From positions 1 to 33,930 of the forward strand of contig JABGUG010000033.1 of NCBI GenBank assembly GCA_018646705.1: 33,930 bases of DNA, given 5' to 3'. A program made the position numbers and the translations under genes. Below the pieces are notes generated by a model. That model ran no database searches. It worked only from the letters and a program-made list of their open reading frames with translations, and was not told where the DNA came from. The stretch's first letter is position 1. Each line of letters opens with the position of its first letter. Origin of the DNA: Candidatus Parcubacteria bacterium (GTDB taxonomy: Bacteria; Patescibacteriota; Patescibacteriia; Magasanikbacterales; UBA922). This document shows positions 7,883 through 14,391 of the stretch, piece by piece.

Positions 7883-9064
7883 TTACACTGGCAACTGACT
7901 AAGTCGCGCAGTTCTTTTTGCTTGTCTTTTTGTAGGTACTGCATACACTTTTTCTACTTGTGGTGCAATAATATTCCAAGCATATTCTTCTTCAATTGTT
8001 TCTAAATTCTTTTTACCCATAGCAGATCTCTGTTCTGCTGAAGTGTTCAAGAATTCATCCATACATCTTTCAATTGAGTCTACGTCATTCTCATAAAAGA
8101 GTGCTCGTGGATTATTGATAAGTTCCAAGTGTTCTGGAATAGTTGATACAAGAACTGGCTTATTATAGCTCATAGCTTGAAGCACTGTAATAGGAAGCCC
8201 TTCGTTGAGAGATGGGTGTACAAGTGTAAGTGCATTTTTGTAGAGTTGTTCGAGCATATCACCTGATTGAAAGTCAGTAAATACAATATCATTTACATTA
8301 CTTGCTTGAAGGTGAAGTTGTTTTACATATTCATTTGTATATACTTCGCCACCAACAATTGCAAGTTTAAGATTTTTTATTTTTGGATCGTCAGCATTAT
8401 GAGCTTTCAAGTTGTGAAATGCTTCAATAAGCAAGTGAGCACCTTTGTGAGGTACAAGACGTGAAACCATTACAAGATAATTATCTTTTTCAAGACCAAA
8501 TTTATCAATAAGGTTGTTCCCAATTTCATATTCAGGAATATATACACCATTTGGAATATATGCGGTATCTTTTCCGAATTCATTTACACAATATTTTTGA
8601 AGACTTTGAGACACTGTAATTGTTTCATGTGCAAAAGTACATGCCGCACGTTCACCAAGACGCAAGAAAAATTTTGCGATCATATTCCATTTTTGATGAT
8701 AACGATCAATAGAATGGAATGTAATTATAATTTTTGCACGTGGTTTAAGAATGCGAGGGATCCAAGAAAGTAGAGAAGGTCCAACACCGTGATAATGAAT
8801 AACATCATAATCTTGGAAGAGTGCATGTATAGTCGAAGTAAATGTGTGAGTAATTGCATCCAAATGTTTGGTATGAAGTGATGGGGTGAATGCAATATTC
8901 ACTCCATTTACATCCTTTTTTAATATTTCTGGATACCATTTTCTACTATAAGCAATCACTTCATGACCAATTTCAACAAGACGTACCGAAAGATCATGTA
9001 CGTGTCGTTCCACGCCACCGTAGTGGGCTGGCATTCCTTTTTGTCCGATCATTGCGATCTTCAT
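7883..9064 (-). CDS. GT4 glycosyltransferase with DUF1972-type N-terminus
   Basis: A 393-aa GT-B enzyme. MKIAMIGQKGMPAHYGGVERHVHDL is the typical start of the DUF1972 group, to which many rhamnosyl- and mannosyl-type transferases of surface polysaccharides belong. The donor domain has MVSRLVPHKGAHLL and HPSLNEGLPITVLQAM. The usual E-x7-E is E-x7-Q here, so the second acidic residue that normally contacts the donor is replaced. The C-terminal tail is basic. It is transcribed alone from a consensus promoter (9127-9155) with a leader of about 55 nt, and ends at the shared terminator 7836-7867. Family assignment is firm; donor and acceptor are unknown. Confidence 0.87.
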   Translation of the reverse strand: MKIAMIGQKGMPAHYGGVERHVHDLSVRLVEIGHEVIAYSRKWYPEILKKDVNGVNIAFTPSLHTKHLDAITHTFTSTIHALFQDYDVIHYHGVGPSLLSWIPRILKPRAKIIITFHSIDRYHQKWNMIAKFFLRLGERAACTFAHETITVSQSLQKYCVNEFGKDTAYIPNGVYIPEYEIGNNLIDKFGLEKDNYLVMVSRLVPHKGAHLLIEAFHNLKAHNADDPKIKNLKLAIVGGEVYTNEYVKQLHLQASNVNDIVFTDFQSGDMLEQLYKNALTLVHPSLNEGLPITVLQAMSYNKPVLVSTIPEHLELINNPRALFYENDVDSIERCMDEFLNTSAEQRSAMGKKNLETIEEEYAWNIIAPQVEKVYAVPTKRQAKRTARLSQLPV

Positions 9065-9126
9065 AGCTGAAATTAAGATGTTTTGGCCTTATTTAGCCAA
9101 AAAGGATGATTTAAATATAACAGACA

Positions 9127-9155
9127 AGTATAACATAAATTTGTTGATTTGTCAA
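9127..9155 (-). promoter_or_regulatory. sigma70-type promoter of the minus-strand GT4 gene
   Basis: Read on the minus strand: TTGACA (9155-9150), a 17-bp spacer and TATACT (9132-9127). This is a near-perfect housekeeping promoter. Confidence 0.85.
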
Positions 9156-9180
9156 GGTATTTATAAGGTATTTTGAATAC

Positions 9181-9210
9181 AAAAAAAGCGCTAATTTTAG
9201 CGCTTTTTTA
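9181..9210 (-). terminator. intrinsic terminator of the DUF11-like surface protein gene
   Basis: AAAAAAAGCGCTAA / TTAGCGCTTTTTTA is an almost perfect stem with flanking A/T runs, placed just past the minus-strand stop at 9224. It is symmetrical enough to work in either direction. Confidence 0.85.
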
Positions 9211-9223
9211 TAGTATTTTGTGA

Positions 9224-11071
9224 TTAATGTACGATAACACCTTTTTGCTTGCCAATAGTGTCAGTGGGTATAGAAGTATCTAGGTTGGTTGATGAATGGG
9301 CTATAGGTACACCAATGTAGCCATCTTGCCCAGATATACTTATATTTTCAAGTAATATTGGTGATGTTCCTATCCGCGAGCTTATCGGGGTTATCGCAAG
9401 TTCAAAATATACTCCAGCAGTAGTGTGCTCTGGCAGACTTGAAAGTGACCAAGAAACACGCCTATTTGCAGAATTAAAGGAGATTTGGGCTCCATGAGTC
9501 ACGCTTGTTTTTCCAGTCCAAGATACATAATTTGGTAGCTTAGCAGAAAATACAATATTATCTGCGCGACTTGTGGAATTAGTTATCTGAGCCATGGCCC
9601 AATATTTTGTTTCTTTTCCTACTTGTAGAGGAAGAGGTCCTCGCCCAAGTTGGTCACCTTCGTTTGTGTAATATCTAAGCTCGGTATTAAATAATAACTG
9701 AGTACCAATTGCAATTCGTGATGAGTCTGTGCTTGTTTCATACAAAGCTTTAGAAAGACCAGGAACATTACCTGAAATGGTTGGTGAGAGAAATAATTCT
9801 AGATCCGTACCTCCGGTAGGAGAGTACTTAATTGGTACAAGTAATGATAAATTTACTAATCCACCTGGGTTGATTTGGGATAAGTCTGGTATATTTTTTT
9901 GTGAAATAGTTACCACGTTGTTTGATAGTGAACCACCATTTAGATTAATAAACTTGGTTGTATTAATAATCGACGTAGGTAATGGAATATCAAGAGTTAG
10001 ATTTGATAAAGATACATTGCTGTCATTGCGTATTTGCAGTGATAAAACAGGTATTTCATTTGGTCTAGCAAAATCTATTTCATTATTCCATGAAGTTTGA
10101 ATTTCGAGATGAGGATATACAATATTAAATTCATGAGAAGATGTTTTTTGAGATATGGCTTGATTGTTTATATCCACTGTTGGGGTAATATTTAATTCAA
10201 GTATTTCTTGTTTTGAAGGTAGGTTTACATGAAGTATACCATTTAGTTTTGTTGATTCTTCCGGTTTGAGTTTTTCTATATACCATGAATTATCTTCTAC
10301 TAAACCCTTGAGTGTTTTGGGGTCTGATAATGTTACTCCAGTAGGGAATAAGAGAGGTATTTTAATATTATTTAGGTCTATATCTCCATTATTTATGATA
10401 TCAAGGGTAATAGGCAGAGAAATATTATTTGTTATTTTGTCAGCAAGTTCAATGTTCATTTCTAGTACTGAACCACGTAATATAGAAATATGAGGGCTTA
10501 TCTTTTGTTCTTGTTTTTTTCTTCCTTCCTGAGTGTAGGAAAGAGTTGCAAGTAGTGGGTTTTCAATATCAGGGGTTCCATAAAACCAACCCGAGATAGA
10601 AAATTGTCCGCCATAGGTAGGCTTTATATTTTTAAGGGTAAATATGTTATTATCAAAATCAAACAAGTCTTCCGGTATTACGCTGTCTATTATAAAATTT
10701 TGTGGCAAGATTACATCCAAAACAGGTGAGTTGAGAGTCGTGTTACTGTCATTTCTATAGTTAATGGTATATGTAGTGTATTCTCCACTCAAGATTCGTT
10801 CGTGAGTTGGGCGTACTGATAGATACACAAGGTCTGTTACACTTGGGTCGTACATCAACCAAGACAAAGATCCTGCAAGTAATATAATCATTGAAAAGAG
10901 TAGGGTAACATCAAATATAAAAAGTTTACGTGCATGCATGAACTTCAAATGATACTTCTTTTTGTAGTGCATCTCTAGATAATGAATAGGGGATGATATG
11001 AATGCAAAAAACCACTTGTGTGGGGCATGTAACAAATGATGCTTAGATAAGTATTCTTCGACAAATTTCAT
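9224..11071 (-). CDS. Membrane-anchored surface protein with DUF11-like repeats
   Basis: A 615-aa protein with a basic cytoplasmic N-terminus of about 50 residues, one membrane segment (about 51-73, FIFDVTLLFSMIILLAGSLSWLMY) and a large extracytoplasmic part. The outer part is built of Ig-like beta modules with the DUF11 pattern: TYTINYRNDSNTTLNSPVLDVILP, then ITLDIINNGDIDLNNIKIPLLFP, then VLSLQIRNDSNVSLSNLTLDIPLP, and a last one with MAQITNSTSRADNIVFSAKLP. No enzyme motif is visible, so an adhesive or structural role at the cell surface is likely, perhaps linking the membrane to the S-layer (inference). It has its own TATAAT box 8 nt before the start codon and its own terminator, so it is monocistronic. 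Confidence 0.75.
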   Translation of the reverse strand: MKFVEEYLSKHHLLHAPHKWFFAFISSPIHYLEMHYKKKYHLKFMHARKLFIFDVTLLFSMIILLAGSLSWLMYDPSVTDLVYLSVRPTHERILSGEYTTYTINYRNDSNTTLNSPVLDVILPQNFIIDSVIPEDLFDFDNNIFTLKNIKPTYGGQFSISGWFYGTPDIENPLLATLSYTQEGRKKQEQKISPHISILRGSVLEMNIELADKITNNISLPITLDIINNGDIDLNNIKIPLLFPTGVTLSDPKTLKGLVEDNSWYIEKLKPEESTKLNGILHVNLPSKQEILELNITPTVDINNQAISQKTSSHEFNIVYPHLEIQTSWNNEIDFARPNEIPVLSLQIRNDSNVSLSNLTLDIPLPTSIINTTKFINLNGGSLSNNVVTISQKNIPDLSQINPGGLVNLSLLVPIKYSPTGGTDLELFLSPTISGNVPGLSKALYETSTDSSRIAIGTQLLFNTELRYYTNEGDQLGRGPLPLQVGKETKYWAMAQITNSTSRADNIVFSAKLPNYVSWTGKTSVTHGAQISFNSANRRVSWSLSSLPEHTTAGVYFELAITPISSRIGTSPILLENISISGQDGYIGVPIAHSSTNLDTSIPTDTIGKQKGVIVH

Positions 11072-11079
11072 ATGTGTAT

Positions 11080-11085
11080 ATTATA
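11080..11085 (-). promoter_or_regulatory. -10 box for the DUF11-like gene, near-leaderless
   Basis: Perfect TATAAT on the minus strand, 8 nt before the ATG at 11071. No convincing -35 element is seen at 17 bp. Transcription would begin only 1-3 nt before the start codon. Confidence 0.5.
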
Positions 11086-11118
11086 CATGAGAAGTAAGGA
11101 TTAAGGAATAAGAATACA

Positions 11119-11164
11119 AGTTAGCAAGTAACTAGTTTACTAGTAAACTAGTTACTTGCTAACT
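11119..11164. repeat. 46-bp perfect palindrome
   Basis: AGTTAGCAAGTAACTAGTTTAC, then TA, then its exact reverse complement. There is no spacer beyond the self-complementary centre, so the DNA can extrude a cruciform. It contains GTAACTAGTT, which recurs in the arrays at 11825 and 12043. It lies between the promoter side of the DUF11-like gene and the 3' end of the HTH gene. It lacks a T-run and so is not a normal terminator. Confidence 0.9.
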
Positions 11165-11176
11165 CTATGTATCCAA

Positions 11177-11202
11177 TAAAAAAACCACCTTGCGTTGGTA
11201 GT
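11177..11202 (-). terminator. intrinsic terminator of the HTH gene
   Basis: On the minus strand ACTACC (11202-11197) pairs with GGTGGT (11189-11184, one G-T wobble) and is followed by seven Ts. It lies 16 nt past the stop of the HTH gene. Confidence 0.65.
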
Positions 11203-11217
11203 TTATGTTTTTATTTA

Positions 11218-11541
11218 TCATTCCTTAATCCTTGTATCTTTCTTTACACTTTTTGTACTTGGAGAGTATAAGGTGTTTTTTATTTTCCACTTATCCACAT
11301 ACTGCCCAATACCGAATTTTTCTGATTTATTCTTCACAGTTGTCTTTTTTTGAGACCATTTTACTAAACTCTCGAAATTTATCTTATATCTACCAGCAAC
11401 TACCACATAAGTAATTTCCTGGTTTTTTATAGCTCTACGGATAGTTTGTGGATTTACCCCAAATAAACGCGCTGCTTCTGATATAGAAACACGAACAATC
11501 TCTTTTTGGTCTCCAGTGGGTTGTGGAATTATGTTATCCAT
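11218..11541 (-). CDS. Small helix-turn-helix DNA-binding protein (excisionase/MerR-like HTH_17)
   Basis: A 107-aa protein. Residues about 17-60 (VSISEAARLFGVNPQTIRRAIKNQEITYVVVAGRYKINFESLVKW) match the HTH_17 / excisionase winged-helix pattern: helix-turn-helix followed by a beta wing. The basic C-terminus lacks any catalytic motif. The ORF track starts at 11571, but that codon lies in the spacer of the promoter (TTGACA-N17-TAATAT, 11590-11562), so it cannot be transcribed. The ATG at 11541, about 14 nt after the predicted start of transcription, is the right start. It is probably a local regulator; a TTTGTATA box (11549-11556) overlaps its start region, consistent with autoregulation (inference). 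Confidence 0.78.
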   Translation of the reverse strand: MDNIIPQPTGDQKEIVRVSISEAARLFGVNPQTIRRAIKNQEITYVVVAGRYKINFESLVKWSQKKTTVKNKSEKFGIGQYVDKWKIKNTLYSPSTKSVKKDTRIKE

Positions 11542-11548
11542 AGTGATT

Positions 11549-11761
11549 TTTGTATAGAGTAATATTAACAAATGGGACTATACTTGTCAAGTATTGGTGA
11601 TTTACTAAGTTTTTATTAATCTTATTTAAAAATAGATGTAGGTAATGCTTTATTTGTATATAATATTGTATACAAAGATAAGGTCTATAGGGCTTTACAA
11701 ATAGAGAAGTATATGCTAATCTATACAATTATATATAAAAGTATATAGTAGTTTATACAAA
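11549..11761. promoter_or_regulatory. cluster of TTTGTATA / TATACAAA boxes, possible operators
   Basis: TTTGTATA occurs at 11549-11556 and 11653-11660; its reverse complement occurs at 11669-11676 and 11754-11761. The middle two form a dyad TTTGTATA-N8-TATACAAA (11653-11676). A near match, TATACAAT, is at 11722. The placement beside a small HTH gene suggests operator sites. The region is otherwise AT-rich with no gene. Confidence 0.45.
11562..11590 (-). promoter_or_regulatory. promoter of the HTH gene
   Basis: On the minus strand, TTGACA (11590-11585), a 17-bp spacer and TAATAT (11567-11562). The predicted start of transcription near 11555 excludes the upstream ATG at 11571 as a start codon. 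Confidence 0.75.
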
Positions 11762-11824
11762 GTAGTAACTTGTAATTTTTAATTAGTAGCTAGTTAGAAA
11801 TTATACTAGTCACACATTACAAGT

Positions 11825-11850
11825 AACTAGTTACTAGTTACTAGTTACTA
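11825..11850 (+). repeat. TTACTAG heptamer array, left copy of a 26-bp direct repeat
   Basis: AACTAGTTACTAGTTACTAG plus six more bases, period 7 (AACTAGTT-ACTAGTT-ACTAGTT-ACTA). The identical 26 bp recur at 12043-12068. It also contains the 12-bp palindrome GTAACTAGTTAC at its left edge (11823-11834). Confidence 0.9.
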
Positions 11851-11894
11851 ACTAACAATAGGTGGATAATTTGTTTGTGTATAGCAAATTTCTG

Positions 11895-11903
11895 TGTTAT
11901 ACT
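11895..11903 (+). promoter_or_regulatory. extended -10 promoter upstream of the sigma operon
   Basis: TGTTATACT fits the extended -10 consensus TGnTATAAT. TTGTGT 17 bp upstream is a poor -35, as is usual for extended -10 promoters. It could drive the small RNA at 11910-12032 or, with readthrough, the sigma factor operon. Confidence 0.5.
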
Positions 11904-11909
11904 TTTTGC

Positions 11910-12032
11910 CGTCATACGACTACTATAAACAGTAAATACGATGACTAAAATATAAGCCATACAGTAAAAACCCGTATCTTAATGCCAAATTCCTTTTGTT
12001 ACAGGGATCATTGTTCTACTACGGGCTTTTTC
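11910..12032 (+). ncRNA. candidate small RNA or attenuator leader before the sigma factor
   Basis: No ORF of note. A first hairpin GTCAT-a-CG (11911-11918) pairs with CG-ATGAC (11939-11945). A second, longer structure has AAAA-CCCGTA (11971-11976) pairing with TACGGG-C-TTTTT (12020-12031), with inner helices AATG/CATT and CAAA/TTTG inside the loop. It ends in a T-run, like an intrinsic terminator. Preceded by an extended -10 box and lying between the two 26-bp direct repeats, it looks like a self-contained transcription unit. Alternatively it is an attenuator in the leader of the ECF sigma operon. Confidence 0.4.
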
Positions 12033-12042
12033 TTGTTACTAC

Positions 12043-12083
12043 AACTAGTTACTAGTTACTAGTTACTAGCCACTAGTGTACTA
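12043..12083 (+). repeat. TTACTAG heptamer array, right copy of the 26-bp direct repeat
   Basis: Positions 12043-12068 are identical to 11825-11850. Degenerate ACTAG units continue to 12083 (CCACTAGTGTACTAG). It ends about 40 bp before the sigma factor start codon, so it covers the place where a promoter for that gene would be expected. Confidence 0.88.
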
Positions 12084-12123
12084 GAACAGGTGTAACACTT
12101 TTTTATTTCTTACGTCTTCTATT

Positions 12124-12690
12124 ATGAAGGCCAAATATCGTGAAAAATTACTTGTACACAAGGTACAAGAAAATAAAGATAACGAGGCCTTCGGCGAACT
12201 CTATGATCTTTATATAGAAAAAATATATCGATTTGTATTTATAAAGCTTTCCAATAAAGAAGAGGCAGAGGATATAACGAGTGATGTCTTTCTAAAGACT
12301 TGGAATTATTTGATAGCGGATAAAAAGCAATTGGAAATAAAAAGTTTCAGTGGGCTTATATATCGCATAGCACGTAACACATTGGTAGACTTTTTCAGAC
12401 ATAAAAGTGTAAGACGTGAGTATGGTATTGAAACATTAGAAGATATAGGCGAAGATAGTGAATTGATAGAAAAGATCGATGTAAAACATGAAGTGGATAA
12501 TATAATGCATGTACTTAAGAAAATGAAACGTGAATATCAAGAAATTATTTTACTTAGATACATAGAAGAGTTGAGTATCGCAGAGATAGCAGAAATTTTA
12601 GAAAAAAGAAAAACAAATGTTCGTGTGACACTTCACCGTGCATTGAAAATTTTAAAAGAATTACTTTCTAAGGAGGCAAGTCGTTTATGA
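12124..12690 (+). CDS. ECF-type RNA polymerase sigma factor
   Basis: A 188-aa protein with the two-domain layout of group 4 sigma factors. Region 2 spans about residues 22-95 (FGELYDLYIEKIYRFVFIKLSNKEEAEDITSDVFLKTW, then IYRIARNTLVDFFRH). Region 4 spans about 130-185 (MKREYQEIILLRYIEELSIAEIAEILEKRKTNVRVTLHRALKIL), which contains the -35-reading HTH. Regions 1 and 3 are absent, as expected. The stop codon overlaps the start of the next gene by 4 nt, which couples it to a probable membrane anti-sigma factor. No Shine-Dalgarno is visible. Upstream lie the TTACTAG array and a terminator-like structure. Its targets are not shown by the sequence; the S-layer gene two genes on is the natural candidate. 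Confidence 0.92.
   Translation: MKAKYREKLLVHKVQENKDNEAFGELYDLYIEKIYRFVFIKLSNKEEAEDITSDVFLKTWNYLIADKKQLEIKSFSGLIYRIARNTLVDFFRHKSVRREYGIETLEDIGEDSELIEKIDVKHEVDNIMHVLKKMKREYQEIILLRYIEELSIAEIAEILEKRKTNVRVTLHRALKILKELLSKEASRL
12671..12676 (+). promoter_or_regulatory. strong Shine-Dalgarno AGGAGG for the anti-sigma gene
   Basis: AGGAGG lies 10 nt before the ATG at 12687, inside the end of the sigma gene. It is the strongest ribosome-binding site I found in the window, where most genes show none. It suggests the anti-sigma factor is translated efficiently and independently. Confidence 0.7.
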
Positions 12691-14027
12691 GAGAACTCAA
12701 ACGACAATTAAAAGAAGTTCGAAAAAAGACAGGTCTGGTAAATCCAGATCGTTCTTGGGTTTTGGAAAATAAACAAAGACTTTTTGATCAGATTTCTAAT
12801 ACTACTGTTGTTGTTGAAAAAGAAAAGAAACAGAAAACTCCAGAAAATATGCAATATGCATGGCTTAGTTTTACACGTAAGGCAAAAGTATTTTTACCAC
12901 AAAACATGGCCACTTTGGCACGACCTCTTGCAACAGCAGTGCTTGCACTTATGCTTACGACTGGTGGTTGGGTTGCTAGCGCATATGCTGAACCAGGAGA
13001 TGTGTTCTGGGGAACAAAAGAAGCATTTGGTGCTGTTGTAGAGCAGGGCCGCCTTGCTTTTACGCCAGACAATGAAGAGGCTTCACTCCATCTTGAATTT
13101 GCAAGCAAGAGAGCAAAAATATTGCAACAAGTGGTAGATATAGAAAATATCGATCCAGTAAAAAAGAAAAAAATGGTACAAAAGGCTGTGGAAGATGTTG
13201 AGAAGAAGCTTGCGTCAGCAGACGAGAGCTTGCAAAATTCAACTCCTGAAAAAGCATCGGGAATGGTGAAAGACGTTTCTCTAAAGACAAAAGAAATTTC
13301 AAAAACTTTAAAAGAAACAGCAGATAAAGTTGAGGCCGAAGATAGTGAATTTGCAAAAGATATAAATAAAACAGCAACTGAATCAACAAAAAAGAGTCTT
13401 GAGATGGTTGAAACTGTGGTTCAAAAGAAAACAGAAGCACAGCTTGAAATATCTGAAGATGAAAAAAATGTTATTAAAGAGCATATCGATGGTGTGGTAG
13501 AGGATTTGAAAGAAGATGTTGAAGAGGCTCAAACTCAAGCAGAAGAATTGACTGAAGGAGTTGAATCAGGAATTATAAATGAACACGAGCTTGTCACTTC
13601 CACTGCAATTATGGTGGTAGAAGACGAGGTGGTTGAGGGTGATACATCAACAAGCACTTCTGAAAATTCTGAAATCGAAGTAATTGTAGAAGATTCTTTA
13701 TCAACAAGCACTCCTGAAATCGATAATAAAGATAATGAAGAAGCAGGGGATGCAAATGAAGGCCTTATGGAATCAGGTGAAAAAGTAAAAAATGTGGTTC
13801 AGTTGATCGACGATGCTGTTGATTCGTTTGATGGAGATGTGGAAGATGTGGATGTGCTCGTAGAAGAAAATCTGCTCGAAGCAATCCAAAAAACACAAGA
13901 ACTTAATGATTCTGTAGAAAAAGCGATTGAGGATGTTGGCAAAACTATTGAAGAGTTTTTACCACAAATTAGTAATAGTGGTTTGAGAGATGGTGAGACA
14001 CAAAAAGTAGAAAATATTGAAGAGTAA
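12687..14027 (+). CDS. Probable membrane anti-sigma factor with DUF5667 domain and acidic coiled-coil tail
   Basis: A 446-aa single-pass protein. The cytoplasmic N-terminus (about residues 1-78, basic, RELKRQLKEVRKKTG) could hold the sigma factor. The membrane segment is near 79-98 (LARPLATAVLALMLTTGGWVASAYA), followed directly by EPGDVFWGTKEAFGAVVEQGRLAFTPDNEEASLHLEFASKRAKIL, the DUF5667 pattern. The rest is a long, very acidic helical region with coiled-coil character and two similar low-complexity stretches (TSTSTSENSE and LSTSTPEID). The 4-nt overlap with the ECF sigma gene is the classical arrangement for a cognate pair. No classical zinc-binding anti-sigma motif (HxxxCxxC) is present. 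The role as anti-sigma factor is inferred from topology and context. Confidence 0.75.
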   Translation: MRELKRQLKEVRKKTGLVNPDRSWVLENKQRLFDQISNTTVVVEKEKKQKTPENMQYAWLSFTRKAKVFLPQNMATLARPLATAVLALMLTTGGWVASAYAEPGDVFWGTKEAFGAVVEQGRLAFTPDNEEASLHLEFASKRAKILQQVVDIENIDPVKKKKMVQKAVEDVEKKLASADESLQNSTPEKASGMVKDVSLKTKEISKTLKETADKVEAEDSEFAKDINKTATESTKKSLEMVETVVQKKTEAQLEISEDEKNVIKEHIDGVVEDLKEDVEEAQTQAEELTEGVESGIINEHELVTSTAIMVVEDEVVEGDTSTSTSENSEIEVIVEDSLSTSTPEIDNKDNEEAGDANEGLMESGEKVKNVVQLIDDAVDSFDGDVEDVDVLVEENLLEAIQKTQELNDSVEKAIEDVGKTIEEFLPQISNSGLRDGETQKVENIEE

Positions 14028-14080
14028 TAAAATAAGTGATTATTCATTTTATTCATTAATTTAATTAAGTCCACGCCCTG

Positions 14081-14378
14081 TCACGTAAAATCGTCTACGC
14101 GATCACGTGATATACATACTGTACGGCCATGGTCTCTCAGGAGATTTTTCTGAGAGGTCAAATGCCATACAGTATCGCCACGTAAAATCGTTTATACGAT
14201 CACGTGGCAAGGGCAATATCTGACTGTGGCCAGTCGGATATCTCTCATCCCGGTTTATTATCGGGAGATCCCACTTGACCAAAAGGTCGGGTCTCGCAAG
14301 AGGCGTCAAAGTGGTTATTAATTCCGCCTTATTGCGTTGACGTTCTAGTTCTAAACTCGGAATGCGCATCGTAATAAG
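14081..14378 (+). ncRNA. Highly structured 5' leader RNA of the S-layer gene, possibly a new RNA motif
   Basis: About 300 nt without a plausible ORF, forming a chain of hairpins. H1 is 14081-14110 (TCACGT-aaa-ATCGT / GCGAT-c-ACGTGA). H2 is a long arm, 14116-14175 (ATACTGTA..GGC..CTCTCAG / CTGAGAG..GCC..TACAGTAT). H3, 14177-14208, is a near copy of H1. H4 is 14216-14241 (ATATCTGACTG / CAGTCGGATAT). H5 is CCCG/CGGG, 14249-14265. H6 is a three-way-junction-like element, 14271-14314 (CCACTTGAC / GTCAAAGTGG enclosing GACC-AAAA-GGTC and CTC-GCAA-GAG). H7 is CTTATTGCG / CGTAATAAG, 14328-14378, which ends 2 nt before the AAAGG ribosome-binding site. H1 and H3 differ by pair-preserving changes, which supports the fold. 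Function unknown: mRNA stabiliser, thermosensor, ligand or protein-binding leader are all possible. Confidence 0.7.
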
Positions 14379-14391
14379 ACAAAGGTTATTT

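Noticed and set aside
11534-11728. 64-aa minus-strand ORF upstream of the HTH gene
   Set aside because: It covers the HTH gene promoter and operator-like boxes, and its sequence is low-complexity and reflects AT-rich noncoding DNA.
11823-12083. CRISPR array
   Set aside because: The repeats are 7-bp tandem units without unique spacers, and there are no cas genes.
12083-12116. ECF-type autoregulated promoter (GAAC ... GTC) before the sigma gene
   Set aside because: The spacing of 25-26 bp is far from the usual 16-17 bp, and the motif is too short to trust.
13060-13440. 126-aa minus-strand ORF within the anti-sigma gene
   Set aside because: It is antisense to the DUF5667 region; its Leu/Phe-rich translation is the usual shadow of an acidic, helix-rich plus-strand gene.
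14362-14391. Upstream ATG as the start of the S-layer protein
   Set aside because: It would put MRIVIRQRLF before the signal peptide and places the start inside leader helix H7; ATG 14392 has AAAGG at the correct distance.
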